A stretch of DNA of 64,000 nt from assembly GCF_013343005.1 (NCBI RefSeq), contig NZ_CP054491.1:1780501-1844500 (forward strand), in the 5' to 3' direction. This document shows positions 18,748-28,571 of the stretch, in pieces. The translations under genes were made by a program, and so were the position numbers. Source of the DNA: Candidatus Reidiella endopervernicosa (GTDB lineage Bacteria; Pseudomonadota; Gammaproteobacteria; GCF-013343005). The notes beneath the pieces were generated by a model. It saw nothing but the letters and a program-made list of their open reading frames with translations, searched no databases and was not told the DNA's origin. Position 1 is the stretch's first letter; every line of letters begins with the position of its first letter.

Positions 18748-20886
18748 ACTAAGCAGAAGCGGGGCGGGAGTCGTCTAACGACGAGACTCCTGCGCCAGCT
18801 TCTGCCTGCAGTGGTAGTGGTGACAGCACTACTGTTCGATTATTTTGATCCGCTACTTCACTCGCGCATCCAGCACTACGCCTTTGATCAACTGCAACAG
18901 CTCTCACCGGCACCTTATGATGCAGAGCTTCCGCTACGTGTAATTGCCATTGATGACGAGAGTCTGCTGCACAATGGTCAGTGGCCCTGGTCACGTGATC
19001 GGTTGAGTGAGCTGCTTGATCGGTTAACGGCGATGGGCGCAGCGGTGGTTGTTTTGACGTGCTCTTTGCAGAACCCGATCGCAGCTCACCCGAGCAGGCG
19101 GCACAAAATTGGCCCCTGCCCGCCGAGTTGAAAAACGTGCTGTCGCAGATGCCTTCGAATGATAGTGTCTTCGCCGAGTCGATGGCTGCTAGCCAGGTGG
19201 TGACAGGATTCCCCATTGAGGCCAAGGGCGGTGCAACACTCCCGAGTCCCAAAGGACGCTTTATCAGCTTCGGCGGTGATGCGAGCCACTATCTGCATCC
19301 CTACACAGGCGGGTAGCCAATCTGCCGGTGATCGATGCGGCGGCGGTGGGCAGTGGTGTTATAACCATTCCGCCTGATGATGACGGTGTGCTGCGAACCA
19401 TGCCGCTGCTCTATCGTGTTGGGCCGCGACTCCATCCCAGTCTCGGACTTGAGACACTGCGTGTGGTGGCCGGTGTGAATAATGTCTCGCTTCACGTCAC
19501 CGATGAGCAGGGCAGTGGTGCGGTCAATGGGATTAACACTGTGCAGCTCGGTGAACTGATTCAGATAACAACCCGAACTGACGGTGCGATACCGATTCAT
19601 TTTCACCCCTATCAGGCCTCACGCTATCTCTCCGCCCATCAACTCCTTTCGGGTAAAACCGATCCGTCACAGATCAGTGGGCATATCGTCTTTATTGCCG
19701 CCACCGCCAAGGGCCTGGGCGATACCATCTACACGCCGCTTGGCGATGCCGTGCCGGGCGTGGAGGGGCATCTGCAGTTGGTTGAGCAGGTGTTGAGCGG
19801 TCGCTCACTCACTACACCCGGTTGGCAGAGTGATCTACTGCTGTTTGTGCTGCTAGGTATCTGGATTATCAGCAGTTACATGCTGAGCCGATTTAAACCG
19901 GCCTGGTCGGTTGGGTTGGTGGTGGTGACGATTGCGGCTCTTTTCTGCTCTCCTGGCTACTCTTTACCCGGCAGCAGCTACAGCTCGACCCGCTCTTCCC
20001 TCACTCGCCGCTGGGCTGCTCTTTATCGCCATCATGGTGCCGCGCTATCTGGCAACAGAACGCGAGCAACGCTGGATACGCGATGCCTTCTCACGTTACG
20101 TCTCCCCAACCGTGTCCGCTACCTGCACAACATCCCGAACACCTCGAGCTGGGCGGTGAGTATCGTGACTGCTCCTTCGTGATGAGTGATCTCGAAGGCT
20201 TTACCGCGATGATGGAGCGTTACGAACCAGCCGTTATCTCAACTATCCTCAACGACTACCTCGACGGCATGATCAAGATCGCCTTCGAGCACGACGGCAC
20301 CCTCGATCGTATTGTTGGCGATGCGGTGGCCGTCATCTTCTCTGCACCCGTCGTACAAGCCGACCACGCCCAGCGTGCCTACGACTGCGCACTGGCGATG
20401 GATCGTTTCGCAGAGGCCTATGCCGAGCAACAGCGTGCAGCCGGTGTGGCGCTCGGTTCAACACGCATCGGTGTCCACACCGGGCGTGTGTTGATCGGTA
20501 ACTTTGGCGGCAATGAGATGCTCGACTACCGTGCGCTGGGTGATCCGATCAACACCGCCTCACGACTGGAGACGGTCAACTCACAGCTCGGTACACGTAT
20601 CTGTGTCAGTGGGGAGACGATAGAACAGTGCAGCTCCGTATCCGTGCGTCCAGTGGGTGATCTGGTGCTCAAGGGCAAGCAGGAGGCGATCGCTGCCTAC
20701 GAACCGTTGGCGGCGAGTCGTGTGGGTGATCTGGATGCGTATCTGAACAGCTATCAGCAGATGTGTGAGAGAAGTGAAGAAGCAAGAACGGCGTTTTCCC
20801 GACTGGCCGAGTCAGCGCCGGATGACCGGCTGGTGCAATTTCATAACAACAGACTGATGGGGGAGAGTCGGGGTGTCGGGTTGTGA
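18733..20886 (+). pseudogene. CHASE2-domain class III adenylate/guanylate cyclase, frameshifted
   Basis: An N-terminal helix (LLPAVVVVTALLFDY) is followed by a CHASE2 sensor (LPLRVIAIDDESLLHNGQWP; ISGHIVFIAATAKGLGDTIY). Next come two to three membrane helices around 19840-20060. The cytosolic class III cyclase has metal-site SDLEGFTAMMERY, IVGDAVAVIFSAP and the catalytic GDPINTASRLE. It would make cAMP or cGMP in response to a periplasmic signal, probably relayed by the FecR protein. The frame breaks near 19055, 19313, 19950 and 20095; the cyclase domain itself (20083-20886) is intact. Confidence 0.82.
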
Positions 20887-21127
20887 TGAACCGAAAGTAG
20901 TAAAGAAGCGGTATTCGAAAAATGATATGCAGAGTTGAGGTTTTTAGTGTTCTGATCCCTTGATTCGACATCAAGGCTGGGCGGCGCAATGCAGTCCTGA
21001 TTTTGAGAGTGCGAAAAATCCGATAGAGTGTAGTGACAAAAGGAAATAGTCAGAGGGAATTGAAATGAAAAGCCACAGACCTGTGCATTCAAACAACAAA
21101 TTCCACAAATTGATGAGAATTTTTGGC
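20887..21127. other. Spacer before the cassette array
   Basis: No clear gene. A 31-codon ORF at 21065 (MKSHRPVHSNNKFH) with weak GGGAATTG upstream runs into the first attC-like site. It could be the tail of a worn cassette, but I would not call it a gene. Confidence 0.35.
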
Positions 21128-21192
21128 GGCATAACGCAATTATACGAGCCAGCCACATAACGCATTATATGTGCCGTCCACATAATCAACTG
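21128..21192 (+). other. attC-like recombination site (attC0)
   Basis: The site starts with GGCATAAC, contains a central hairpin (GCCACATA with TATGTGCC), and ends CAACTG before TTAGCTC. The cut G^TT at 21192/21193 fits the integron consensus. The next cassette begins TTAGCTC, which is complementary to the first bases of its own attC (GAGCTAAC at 21646); this is the hallmark of a cassette. Confidence 0.6.
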
Positions 21193-21232
21193 TTAGCTCT
21201 ATAAACGAAATACCAAGGAACTGGGTAATGTA

Positions 21233-21639
21233 ATGACAAACTCACATTTAGTTATAAGTAAACAATCTCTGTCTTACTTAATGGGGGTATTTATATCCTC
21301 CGCTATTGTTCAAATCATATTCATTTTTTCAGCAATTCATTTCAACTATTTCTCAGGCATAGACCCTACTAGTACCGTTTCCTATATCCCTATGCACGTA
21401 TTAATGTGGGCTTTGCTGGCCTGTTGATTTTCATTACATTAAGGCTATTTAAAGTCGCTCTAATTGCGCGTCCCTGTGAATACTTCATGGTTGGTATTGT
21501 TCTAGGCTTAGGTAATTTAGGTGTAGTAATTAAGTTCTGGATTCTCGCTGGGTACATTGAAGATATTTCCTATATAGTAGCGATAGGGTGCGCCATTCTT
21601 CTCTCTATAACCGCTGACGACAAGAAATCTGTACGTTAA
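21233..21639 (+). CDS. Integron cassette membrane protein, frameshifted
   Basis: Two overlapping frames make one small hydrophobic protein. The first reads MTNSHLVISKQSLSYLMGVF with a membrane helix VQIIFIFSAIHFNYF. After a shift near 21410 it continues GFAGLLIFITLRLFKV and YIVAIGCAILLSITADDKKS. That makes about four helices in 135 residues. AAGGA lies upstream of the ATG. The gene lies between attC0 and attC1 in the sense of the array, typical of a gene cassette; the function is unknown, as for most such cassettes. Confidence 0.6.
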
Positions 21640-21645
21640 ATGAAA

Positions 21646-21673
21646 GAGCTAACAAGAAGTTCAACTCGGACAT
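21646..21673 (+). other. attC1, left part
   Basis: GAGCTAACAAGAAGTTCAACTCGGACAT has the typical start of an attC: a RYYYAAC-type core followed by a spaced TTCAA...GGAC. GAGCTAAC is exactly complementary to GTTAGCTC at the start of the same cassette. The site is cut here by the IS3-family element; its right part lies at 23493-23565. Confidence 0.65.
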
Positions 21674-21738
21674 TGAACATCCCCGATAAAACGGACACCA
21701 ACTTCTAACTGAAGGGGTGTTTAATGCCAAAATACAAT

Positions 21739-22020
21739 CGCTGACCGCCAAGGATAGCGAAGCGAAGGCGGTTAGCCCCCGATAGTCGACGCCGTCTGTA
21801 TATTCGTAGTTGAGAGCGCGAGCGAACGACGGAGAAGATGCAGCAGCGGCTTTATGTCGGCGTAGAGTCACTGAGGGAGTTGTGTAGAGCCGCGAAGAGG
21901 TGATTACGCAACGTACGCAGGACGTCGGGGCGCCGTAGGCATAAACGGTCGCGTGAAGTTTTTGCTGTTTGCTTGGGCTTGGATGCCCAAAACAAACTTT
22001 CGCAAAATAGCGACTCCCAG
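21739..22020 (+). repeat. 282-bp dispersed element, copy 5
   Basis: It interrupts orfA of IS3 element A five codons after the start and runs from CGCTGACCGCC to GCGACTCCCAG. Removal gives MPKYN(N)PRKTWRYTDEF in frame. The element is antisense to the transposase gene. Confidence 0.92.
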
Positions 22021-22732
22021 AACCCACGAAAGACGTGGCGCTACACAGATGAATTCAAGGTAAAAGCTGTCCAGCTAAGTTTTCTGGAAGGAGTTCAGGT
22101 TAAAGAGGTTGCTGACACGCTCGACATCCATCCGTTTATGCTGTCACGATGGCGAAAAGAGTATCGAGAAGGTGTGATTGTGGCAAATAAGAGAAAAAGG
22201 TGACCAGTATTCGCCGAGAAGCTTCTGAGCTGGATAAGATGAAGAAGCTGAAAAAGGAGGTTGCCCGACTCAAGCAGGAGAATGATCTGCTAAAAAGTGG
22301 CAACGGTTTCTTGCGGAAGAACATCAGAACGATATCGATTCATCCAGAGAAACCGGAAACTCGGAGTAAAGTACATGTGCGAGTGGCTGGGCGTGTCCCG
22401 CAGTGGCTATTATGACTGGTGCAAACGCCCAGCGGCTGAAAGAACAAAGGAAGATGCGTACCTGACCAGAAAGATCGTGAAAATTCATCGTCAGAATCGC
22501 GGCGTCTATGGCAGCCAAGAATACATCAGACACTGCGCAATCAAGGCGTTCGCATCGGCAAGAAGCGTGTTGAGCGCCTGATGCGAGATAATGGCGTGGT
22601 TGGCCGAGTCGTTAAAGTTACGCGACGACGCCTGGATTAAAACGATTTAAAGCTGAGGGTGAAAACCTGAAACGGCTTGCGCCGAACCCAGACAAGATCA
22701 ATCAAGTGTGGGTTGGAGATGTTACCTACTTG

Positions 22733-23015
22733 CGCTGACCGCCATGGATAGCGAAGCGAAGGCGGTTAGTCCGCGATAGTCGACGCCGTCTGCCTATTCG
22801 TAGTTAGAGCGCGAGCGGACGACGAAGAAGATGCAGCAGCGGCTTTATGTCGGCGTAGAGTCACTGAGGGAGTTGTGTAGAGCCGCGAAGAGGTGATTAC
22901 GCAACGTACGCAGGACGGTCGGGGCGCCGAAGGCATAAACGGTCGCGTTAAGTTTTTGCTGTTTGCTTGGGCTTGGATGCCCAAAACAAACTTTCGCAAA
23001 AATAGCGACTCCCGG
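22733..23015 (+). repeat. 282-bp dispersed element, copy 6
   Basis: It interrupts orfB of IS3 element A right after WVGDVTYL and runs from CGCTGACCGCC to GCGACTCCCGG. Removal brings TYL next to KVKG, the expected residues. It is antisense to the gene and is the second copy in one IS. Confidence 0.92.
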
Positions 23016-23492
23016 AAGGTAAAGGCGCATGGCGATATTTGGCCACAGTAATGGATGTATTTAGCCGTCGAATTATTGGGTGGTCTTTAGGTCGAGATAG
23101 AACAACCAATCTCACGCTTAAAGCGCTAAGGCATGCACTCAGGGACAGGGAGCCAGAGAAGGGAATGATATTTCATACAGATCGAGGGATTGAGTACACA
23201 GCACATCGATTCAGAAATGAGTTAAAAGGCATGAAATCCGCCACAGTGTAAACCGTCCTGGCTACTGCACAGATAATGGACACATGGAATCATTTTTCAC
23301 ACATTAAAGGCAGAACTGATTCGTGGATCGCACTTCGATCATGATGTTAAATTACGGTTTGCACTAAACAGCTATATCAATCAATTCTATAATCACCGAA
23401 GAATGCATTCGGGGATTGGGTATATGCCACCAGCTTATTATGAGCGGATGGTTGCGTGAAAATAGCGTGTCCGATTTATCGGGTGAAGATCA

Positions 23493-23565
23493 AAACCTGC
23501 GGCGTACAATTTTGTGCTCAAATAGCACAAAATGCACGCCGCGGAGGTATACCGTTAACTAAGCG
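23493..23565 (+). other. attC1, right part
   Basis: It holds a long imperfect palindrome, GCGGCGTACAATTTTGTGCT against AGCACAAAATGCACGCCGC, and then a right-end core AAGCG^TTATAAGGC. The next cassette begins TTATAAGGC, complementary to GCCTTATAAC that opens attC2. Confidence 0.7.
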
Positions 23566-23583
23566 TTATAAGGCAAAAGGAAC

Positions 23584-23942
23584 ATGTCGCCAGTTTTAGT
23601 CAAAAAGCACTGATTATATGCGCCACTTGGATAGTGCTGTATCTGTTGGCTGTGTATAGCGTGTACTGGTCTATCAAATATGGACCTGGGCATTATCTAG
23701 CTACGCCAATCTGGATATTGCTATATTTAGTGCCCGGATATTTGGCTGGTTATTACATGCACCGAAACTGGGTCGCCGCCTCTGTCATAGTAGGTGTTTT
23801 AGGTAGTATGGTTTGGTTAATTCATGCGCAATTACCCATTGCAAACACAGGCGCTCTGGCTAGCACGTCGTTTCATGTACTACGCAGTTTCTTTGGTGCA
23901 TGGTTAGGTAAGCGGAAAGCATGGAAGTTAAATGCCTTATAA
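23584..23942 (+). CDS. Second integron cassette membrane protein
   Basis: A protein of about 118 residues with four predicted helices: ALIICATWIVLYLLAVYSVY, IWILLYLVPGYLAGYY, ASVIVGVLGSMVWLIH and a short last one, ending GAWLGKRKAWKLNAL. The frame from 23634 is clean. The upstream part reads on from SFSQKAL, but the only good start, ATG 23584 with AAAAGGAAC before it, is one base out of frame. I infer one small frameshift at the start. The stop codon overlaps the opening of attC2, as is usual in cassettes. Function unknown. Confidence 0.6.
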
Positions 23943-24037
23943 CAACATGCTCAAACGACCACTTCCGCGGTACATGTTTTGTGCAAATTCGCACAAAACA
24001 AGCACCGCTCCAGTGGTCGGTATAGCTAGGAATAAGT
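23934..24037 (+). other. attC2 recombination site
   Basis: It opens with GCCTTATAACAACATGCTC. Its core is a palindrome with arms of about 29 bases, ending GTTTTGTGC and GCACAAAACA around a short loop, with the outer arms CGACCACT and CCAGTGGTCG. The right end (GGTATAGCTAGGAATAAG) is worn compared with its own left end. IS3 element B begins ten bases later. Confidence 0.7.
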
Positions 24038-24109
24038 GGGGTCAGATTGAACCTCCCCAGTTTAACGGGTACTTTAATAAGCGACAATGTCGCCATAGGA
24101 GATATCCAA

Positions 24110-25556
24110 ATGACTAGAAAACGCAAGCCATATAAGACCTACACCAAAGAGTTCAAATTAGAAGCGGTTCGCCTGATGGATGAGTCTGATAGACCAGCCA
24201 CTGATATCGCTATGGAGCTTGGTATTCGGCGTAATCAACTCTACAAATGGAAAGAGCAGTTATCCAACAAAGGAAACAAAGCCTTTGAAGGTCCGGGAAG
24301 GCCAAAGAAGCAGGATCAAAGCGAAGTCACCACCCTTCGCCAAGAGAATGAACGAGCTGAAAGAGGAGCTTGAAATCCTAAAAAGCCGCCGCGTACTTTG
24401 CGAGGGATCTCAAGTGAAGTACGCCTTTATTCAATCGCTCAGCACAAAGCATCGAATTATACGGCTCTGTCATGCGCTTGATGTATCAGTGAATGGCTAC
24501 TATTCATGGTGCAACCGACCTGAAAGCAAGCGCTCCATTGAGGATCGCCAGCTCACCGCTAAAATAAAGCTGTTTCACAAGGCAAGTCGGCAGATCTATG
24601 GATCGCCTCGCATCCATAAAGATCTGCAAGAGATGGGAGAACGTGCGCTGACCGCCATGGAGAGCGAAGTGAGGGCGGTTAGTCCCCGATAGTCGACGCC
24701 GTCTGCATGTTCGTAGTTGAGGCGCGAGCGGACGACGAAGAAGATGCAGCAGCGGCTTTATGTCGGCGTAGAGTCACTGAGGAGTTGTGTAGAGCCGCGA
24801 AGAGGTGATTACGCAACGTACGCAGGACGTCGGGGCGCCGTAGGCATAAACGGTCGCGTTAAGTTTTGCTGTTTGCTTGGGCTTGGATGCCCAAAACAAA
24901 CTTTCGCAAAAATAGCGACTCCCCGGTTGGTGTTAATCGTGTGGCCAGACTGATGAGGGCAAATGACATTGCATCTAAGATGGCTAGAAAGTTTGTCATA
25001 ACGACTAACTCAAAGAACACGATGCAGCCCGCGCCAGATCTGCTTAAGCGAGAGTTTGATGTGGAAAGACCTGATAAAGCCTGGGTCTCTGACACCACCT
25101 TCATACCGACGCGGCAAGGGTGGCTTTATCTGGCCGTCATCATTGATCTCTCATTCAAGGCATGTCATTGGCTGGGCTATGAGCAACAATAATAACACTC
25201 TACTGGTGAAGGACGCACTCACGATGGCTATCTGGCGAAGAGGCCGAGTAGAGTCAGTAGTTGTGCACTCAGACCAGGGCAGCACCTATGCTTCAGGTGA
25301 CTACCAGAGGCTGTTGAAAGAGAGCTCATTACGCTGCAGCATGAGCCGTAAAGGTGAATGCCTGGATAATGCGGTGGCGGAAAGTTTCTTCGGTACACTT
25401 AAGACCGAACTGGTAGATTACGAAGATTACAAAACCAAACAGGAAGCAAAGCAGAGTCTGTTTGAATACATCGAAGTCTTTTATAACAGACGCAGGCGTC
25501 ACTCGTACTTGGGGTATGTAAGTCCTGCAGAATACGAGGCAAAGTGTGCCTCTTAA
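24110..25556 (+). pseudogene. IS3-family transposase orfA/orfB, interrupted
   Basis: OrfA runs from MTRKRKPYKTYTKEFKLEA at 24110 through a helix-turn-helix to AAAYFARDLK, overlapping orfB at AAGTGA. The frame slips between 24345 and 24385 near a run of five As, the usual place of the programmed shift in IS3 elements. OrfB starts with GTG at 24413 (VKYAFIQSLS). DDE residues are D in WVSDTTFIP, D in HSDQGSTY and E in AVAESFF. Copy 7 divides QEMGER from VGVNRVARLMR, and one more frameshift lies near 25160-25190. Without those breaks the enzyme would be complete. Confidence 0.85.
24646..24926 (+). repeat. 282-bp dispersed element, copy 7
   Basis: It interrupts orfB of IS3 element B and runs from CGCTGACCGCC to GCGACTCCCCGG. 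Exact removal gives EMGERVGVNRVARLM, the normal family spacing with no added codon, which argues against a target duplication. It is antisense to the gene. Confidence 0.93.
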
Positions 25557-25561
25557 TTATT

Positions 25562-26566
25562 TCATCCGTTAAACTGGGGAGCCTCACCCACGGTAAAGGC
25601 CTGTTCACGAACCAGCCCCTGATCGGCCGCAAGCGTTTCGCACATACGCGCACGCAGCAGTGCGGTGGTCATCAGCTCATGCGGCTTGTCGTTACCACCC
25701 TTGGCCATCAGCATCAGGCTGAGCCAGTTTTTGATGTTCTGCAGACCGAGCAAGACAATCGCCTGGTGTACCGATTCGACCTCACGGCGCAGGGCAAAGC
25801 TGGCGCAGTTGATATAGCGCAGTAGACGGAAGCTGAGGGTGACGTTGTTGGTGATCTTCTCCTCCAGGGTAGAGATCTCTACCTCTGGATTCTGTACCTC
25901 GGCCAGCAGATTCATCACTGCGATGCGATTGGAGGGGAGCTGCTTGCCCTGGATGATCTTCGGTTTGCAGAAGAAGTAACCCTGGAAATAGTTGAAGCCG
26001 AGCGCCTGGCAGCGGGTGAACTGGCCGTAGCTCTCCACCTTCTCGGCAAGTAGGGTCGCGCCCCGCTCTTTATAGAGAGCAACCAATTCTGGAAGCTGCT
26101 CGTCAGAGACGTGCGCCACATCAACCTTAACGATGTCCGCGTAGTCGAGCAGCACCTTGTGCTGGTCATCGTAGATGTAGTCGTCGAGAGCGATACGGAA
26201 ACCGTTCTCTCTCAGCTGGGTGAGTCCATCGAGTACGGTCTGGTCCGGGTCGATATCCTCGAGAAACTCGAGTACCACCTGCTCTTTGGCGAGCGGGAAG
26301 GGTTGGTCGCCGTTAAAAAAGCCGCGGGTTAGATTGATAAAGGCGAGGCTGCTGCCGACGATGTTCTCGAGCCCCAGCTCCATGAAGGTGTTGATGATGA
26401 CCTGGGAGGAGGCGTAGTCACCATCGTTGAAGTTGGCGTTGTTGTTGCTGTTGTCACGGTAGAGCAGCTCATAACCGACCAGTTCAAGCTTGGCGTTATA
26501 GATGGGCTGACGTCCGATATAGACATCTTCATTAATATGAACGTCTTCATGTAGCTCATCAGCCAT
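25562..26566 (-). pseudogene. EAL-HDOD signalling protein, C-terminus cut by IS3 element B
   Basis: Residues 15 to 200 form an EAL domain of the YuxH class. The EAL motif is changed to YELLYRD, but IALDDY and LLAEKVE are kept; such domains are usually not active phosphodiesterases. Residues 200 to 327 form the start of an HDOD domain (RLLRYINCASFALRREV; HQAIVLLGLQNIKNWLSL). The last seven residues (EAPQFNG) come from the IS end, so 60 or more natural residues are missing compared with the roughly 400 of the family. These proteins act in c-di-GMP-linked control of motility or biofilm. Confidence 0.88.
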
Positions 26567-26669
26567 GCTTTACCGATCCTTGTTTGCTTGTTGTTCGTGA
26601 AGGTCGAGCCAACGCAATCTCCCTATGTTGCCACGATTGGCGTATCAATAAAACAGTACAAAAAGTGCT

Positions 26670-27332
26670 TCAGGAGGTGGGCTTATGGAGCAGAATTACG
26701 TCGTTGGCGATAAATTGCAGATCGGCCTCCCAATGAAGCGAAAGCCACTCGAAACTCTCACGAGAGAAGAAGCTGATGTGGGTGAGGTCATTCTTGTAGT
26801 GCCAGTGTGCGAATCGCTCCCGATCCAGTGCCAGTTTGGTCATGATGCCGAGTACGCCGCCCGGCTTCAGGCAGTGCCAGAGCCGCTCGAGTTCTGTGAT
26901 TGGCTGTTGCAGGTGTTCGACCACCTCGGTGGCGGTGATGAAGTCGTATGGTTGCTCGAATACGGTGCTGTCGGGGGCGTAGAACTTGTCGTAGATCGAG
27001 ACGCGGTGCCCAGCCTGTTTAAACATCAGTGAGAGGGTAGGGCCGGGACCTGAGCCGAAGTCGAGTCCGCTGCTGCCTGGGGGCAGCGTTGCATTCATCG
27101 GTTCGAGGAGCCGATTGAGAAAATGACGATACCCCTCGTCCTCGGGTGAATTGATGTGTAGGTCGTATTCGTGCCGCTCCATCGCCTCGCTGAGGTGGTA
27201 ATGAGCGGGTACAGAGATGAGCTGGCAGTGGCCGCAGCGTAGATATTCGCGCCGCGGGTCTCGATAGAAGGGGACTAGTTCGTGTTGGTTACAGAGCGGG
27301 CAGGGGAGGTCGATGTCGGTGGTTGGTTCCAC
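26670..27332 (-). CDS. Class I SAM methyltransferase with N-terminal zinc-ribbon
   Basis: A 220-residue protein. An N-terminal four-cysteine motif (CPLCNQH...CGHCQ) is followed by the SAM-binding glycine motif GLDFGSGPGPTLSLM around residue 90. EVVEHLQQP and LKPGGVLGIMTK are the later methyltransferase motifs. This layout is common in SAM methyltransferases with unknown small-molecule or sugar substrates. The ends are clear and there is no frameshift. It is preceded on the same strand by a DUF3592-like gene. Confidence 0.85.
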   Translation of the reverse strand: MEPTTDIDLPCPLCNQHELVPFYRDPRREYLRCGHCQLISVPAHYHLSEAMERHEYDLHINSPEDEGYRHFLNRLLEPMNATLPPGSSGLDFGSGPGPTLSLMFKQAGHRVSIYDKFYAPDSTVFEQPYDFITATEVVEHLQQPITELERLWHCLKPGGVLGIMTKLALDRERFAHWHYKNDLTHISFFSRESFEWLSLHWEADLQFIANDVILLHKPTS

Positions 27333-27351
27333 AGTGAGATCGAGAAGCGGG

Positions 27352-27837
27352 CTATCTTCTCATCAGCCCGATAGCGCCGAAGCCGATCATCGCCAGGGCC
27401 AATCCGAGGAACAGCGGTAGTGAGCCACGATACCCTTTCACCACGACCGCCTCGGCAGGGGAGGATGGATTGTAGTAGAGATCGATCTGGCTACCCGGTT
27501 GGTAGAGGCGTTCAACACCGACCTCTCCAATCAAGTAGTCGTAACCACCCTGCAGTTTGTTCGGTAGGCCAAAACCATCGATCTCGTAGTTGTCTGAGCT
27601 GTGCTCAATGCCGTTGGCACTGTAGCGGTAGCGAAGATCGACATAGTAGGTCTCATCTGGATGGGGGCCCTTGCGCCTGTCACGCATATGCTCATCCTGC
27701 TGGATCAGCTCATAGGAGATCACTTCGCCGGTCGTTTTGACCCAGCTCTCGGTCGCGCTGCCGCGCTGATAGCCGTAGAGGGCGCCCGCCAGCAGAGCAG
27801 TGCCGATTAGCAGCATTAGCAGACGGATCTTCTTCAT
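27352..27837 (-). CDS. DUF3592-like membrane protein
   Basis: A 161-residue protein with one helix at each end (LLMLLIGTALLAGALYGY; LPLFLGLALAMIGFGAIGLM). Between them lies an extracytoplasmic beta-rich part containing WVKTTGEVISYEL and YDLYYNPSSPAEAVV-like sequence (IDLYYNPSSPAEA). This is the typical DUF3592 pattern. Its function is unknown. The start overlaps the stop of cysZ by 4 bp, so they are probably co-transcribed. Confidence 0.8.
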   Translation of the reverse strand: MKKIRLLMLLIGTALLAGALYGYQRGSATESWVKTTGEVISYELIQQDEHMRDRRKGPHPDETYYVDLRYRYSANGIEHSSDNYEIDGFGLPNKLQGGYDYLIGEVGVERLYQPGSQIDLYYNPSSPAEAVVVKGYRGSLPLFLGLALAMIGFGAIGLMRR

Positions 27838-28571
27838 GACTGTTGTGAGAGTCGTTTAACCCACATAGAGGTAGCACCGCAGACGGCTGCCGGCATTACC
27901 AGGAAGTTGAGCACAGGGATCATCGTTGCCAGCAGCGTAGTGCCACCGAAGCTGAGTGAGAGCAGGCGGTTGCGGCGCAGTTTCTGGCGCTGATCCTTAA
28001 AGCGGATGTTGTGGTTGCCCATCGGGAAGTCGGCGTACTCGAGGCTCAGCATCCAGGCGCCGTAGATTGCCCAGAGGAACGGAGCGAAGGGGGTGAAGAT
28101 CGGGATGATGGAGATGATCAGCAGCGGAATCGCCCAGAGCAGGGCGTAGATCAGCTTGCGGATCTCATCGAAGATCGCACCCGGTGCACCCTTGATCGCC
28201 GCGGTAATGCTGCTCGCCGGTGGCGGTTCTTGCCCACCCAGGTGGCGTTCCACCGCTTCAGCCAACAGGCCATTGAAGGGGGCGGCCACAAGATTGGCAA
28301 GCAGGGAGAAGCCGAAAAAGACCATCAGTGCCGCGAGCAGGGCGAAGATGAACCAGAGGATCGACTCGAGCCAGCTGAGCCAGCTCGGCAGGCTTGGCAG
28401 CATCCAGTTAATCAGCTCGTCGAATTGACCGGCCAGTACGGCGATGACGATGGCAAAGAGCACCACGTTGATGGTGAGTGGAATCGCGACAAAGCGTTTT
28501 ACGCCGGGTTTGAACATCAGGCCAATTCCCTGAAGAAAGAGGCCGGCGCCTCTGAATGGATCTGCGAGCAT
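27834..28571 (-). CDS. cysZ: Sulfate transporter CysZ / EI24 family
   Basis: A 245-residue membrane protein starting FRGAGLFLQGIGLMFKPGVK, the CysZ opening. It has four or more hydrophobic segments and the conserved FSLLANLVAAPFNGLLAE and YALLWAIPLLIISIIPI stretches. CysZ imports sulfate at the inner membrane, mainly for cysteine synthesis. No other sulfate genes are next to it here. Confidence 0.85.
   Translation of the reverse strand: MLADPFRGAGLFLQGIGLMFKPGVKRFVAIPLTINVVLFAIVIAVLAGQFDELINWMLPSLPSWLSWLESILWFIFALLAALMVFFGFSLLANLVAAPFNGLLAEAVERHLGGQEPPPASSITAAIKGAPGAIFDEIRKLIYALLWAIPLLIISIIPIFTPFAPFLWAIYGAWMLSLEYADFPMGNHNIRFKDQRQKLRRNRLLSLSFGGTTLLATMIPVLNFLVMPAAVCGATSMWVKRLSQQS

Larger units (their letters stand above)
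21724..23458 (+). pseudogene. IS3-family transposase orfA/orfB, interrupted and frameshifted
   Basis: OrfA starts MPKYN at 21724, is cut by copy 5, and resumes RKTWRYTDEFKVKAVQLS with a helix-turn-helix (VKEVADTLDIHPFMLSRW). OrfB begins near 22320 (YMCEWLGVSRSGYYDWCKRP). Its DDE core is D in WVGDVTYL, D in FHTDRGIEY, and E in NGHMESFF. Copy 6 separates TYL from KVKG(A)WRYLATVMDVF; the spacing of this motif is exactly that of the family once the element is removed. At least five single-base frameshifts remain, so it is inactive as read. It ends with YYERMVA near 23458. Confidence 0.82.
21674..23492 (+). mobile_element. IS3-family element A, inserted in attC1, degenerate
   Basis: The inverted ends are TGAACATCCCCGATAAAACG on the left and, read inward from the right, TGATCTTCACCCGATAAATC, with a shared CCCGATAAA and GGACAC. 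No target duplication is evident. It carries orfA and orfB of an IS3-type transposase, both broken. Two copies of the 282-bp element lie inside it. Because it splits attC1 it arrived after the cassette. Confidence 0.85.
24048..25586 (+). mobile_element. IS3-family element B
   Basis: The left end is TGAACCTCCCCAGTTTAACG and the right end read inward is TGAGGCTCCCCAGTTTAACG, 18 of 20 bases alike. It encodes an orfA/orfB transposase, interrupted by copy 7 of the 282-bp element. Its right end cuts the EAL-HDOD gene. No target duplication is seen. Confidence 0.88.
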
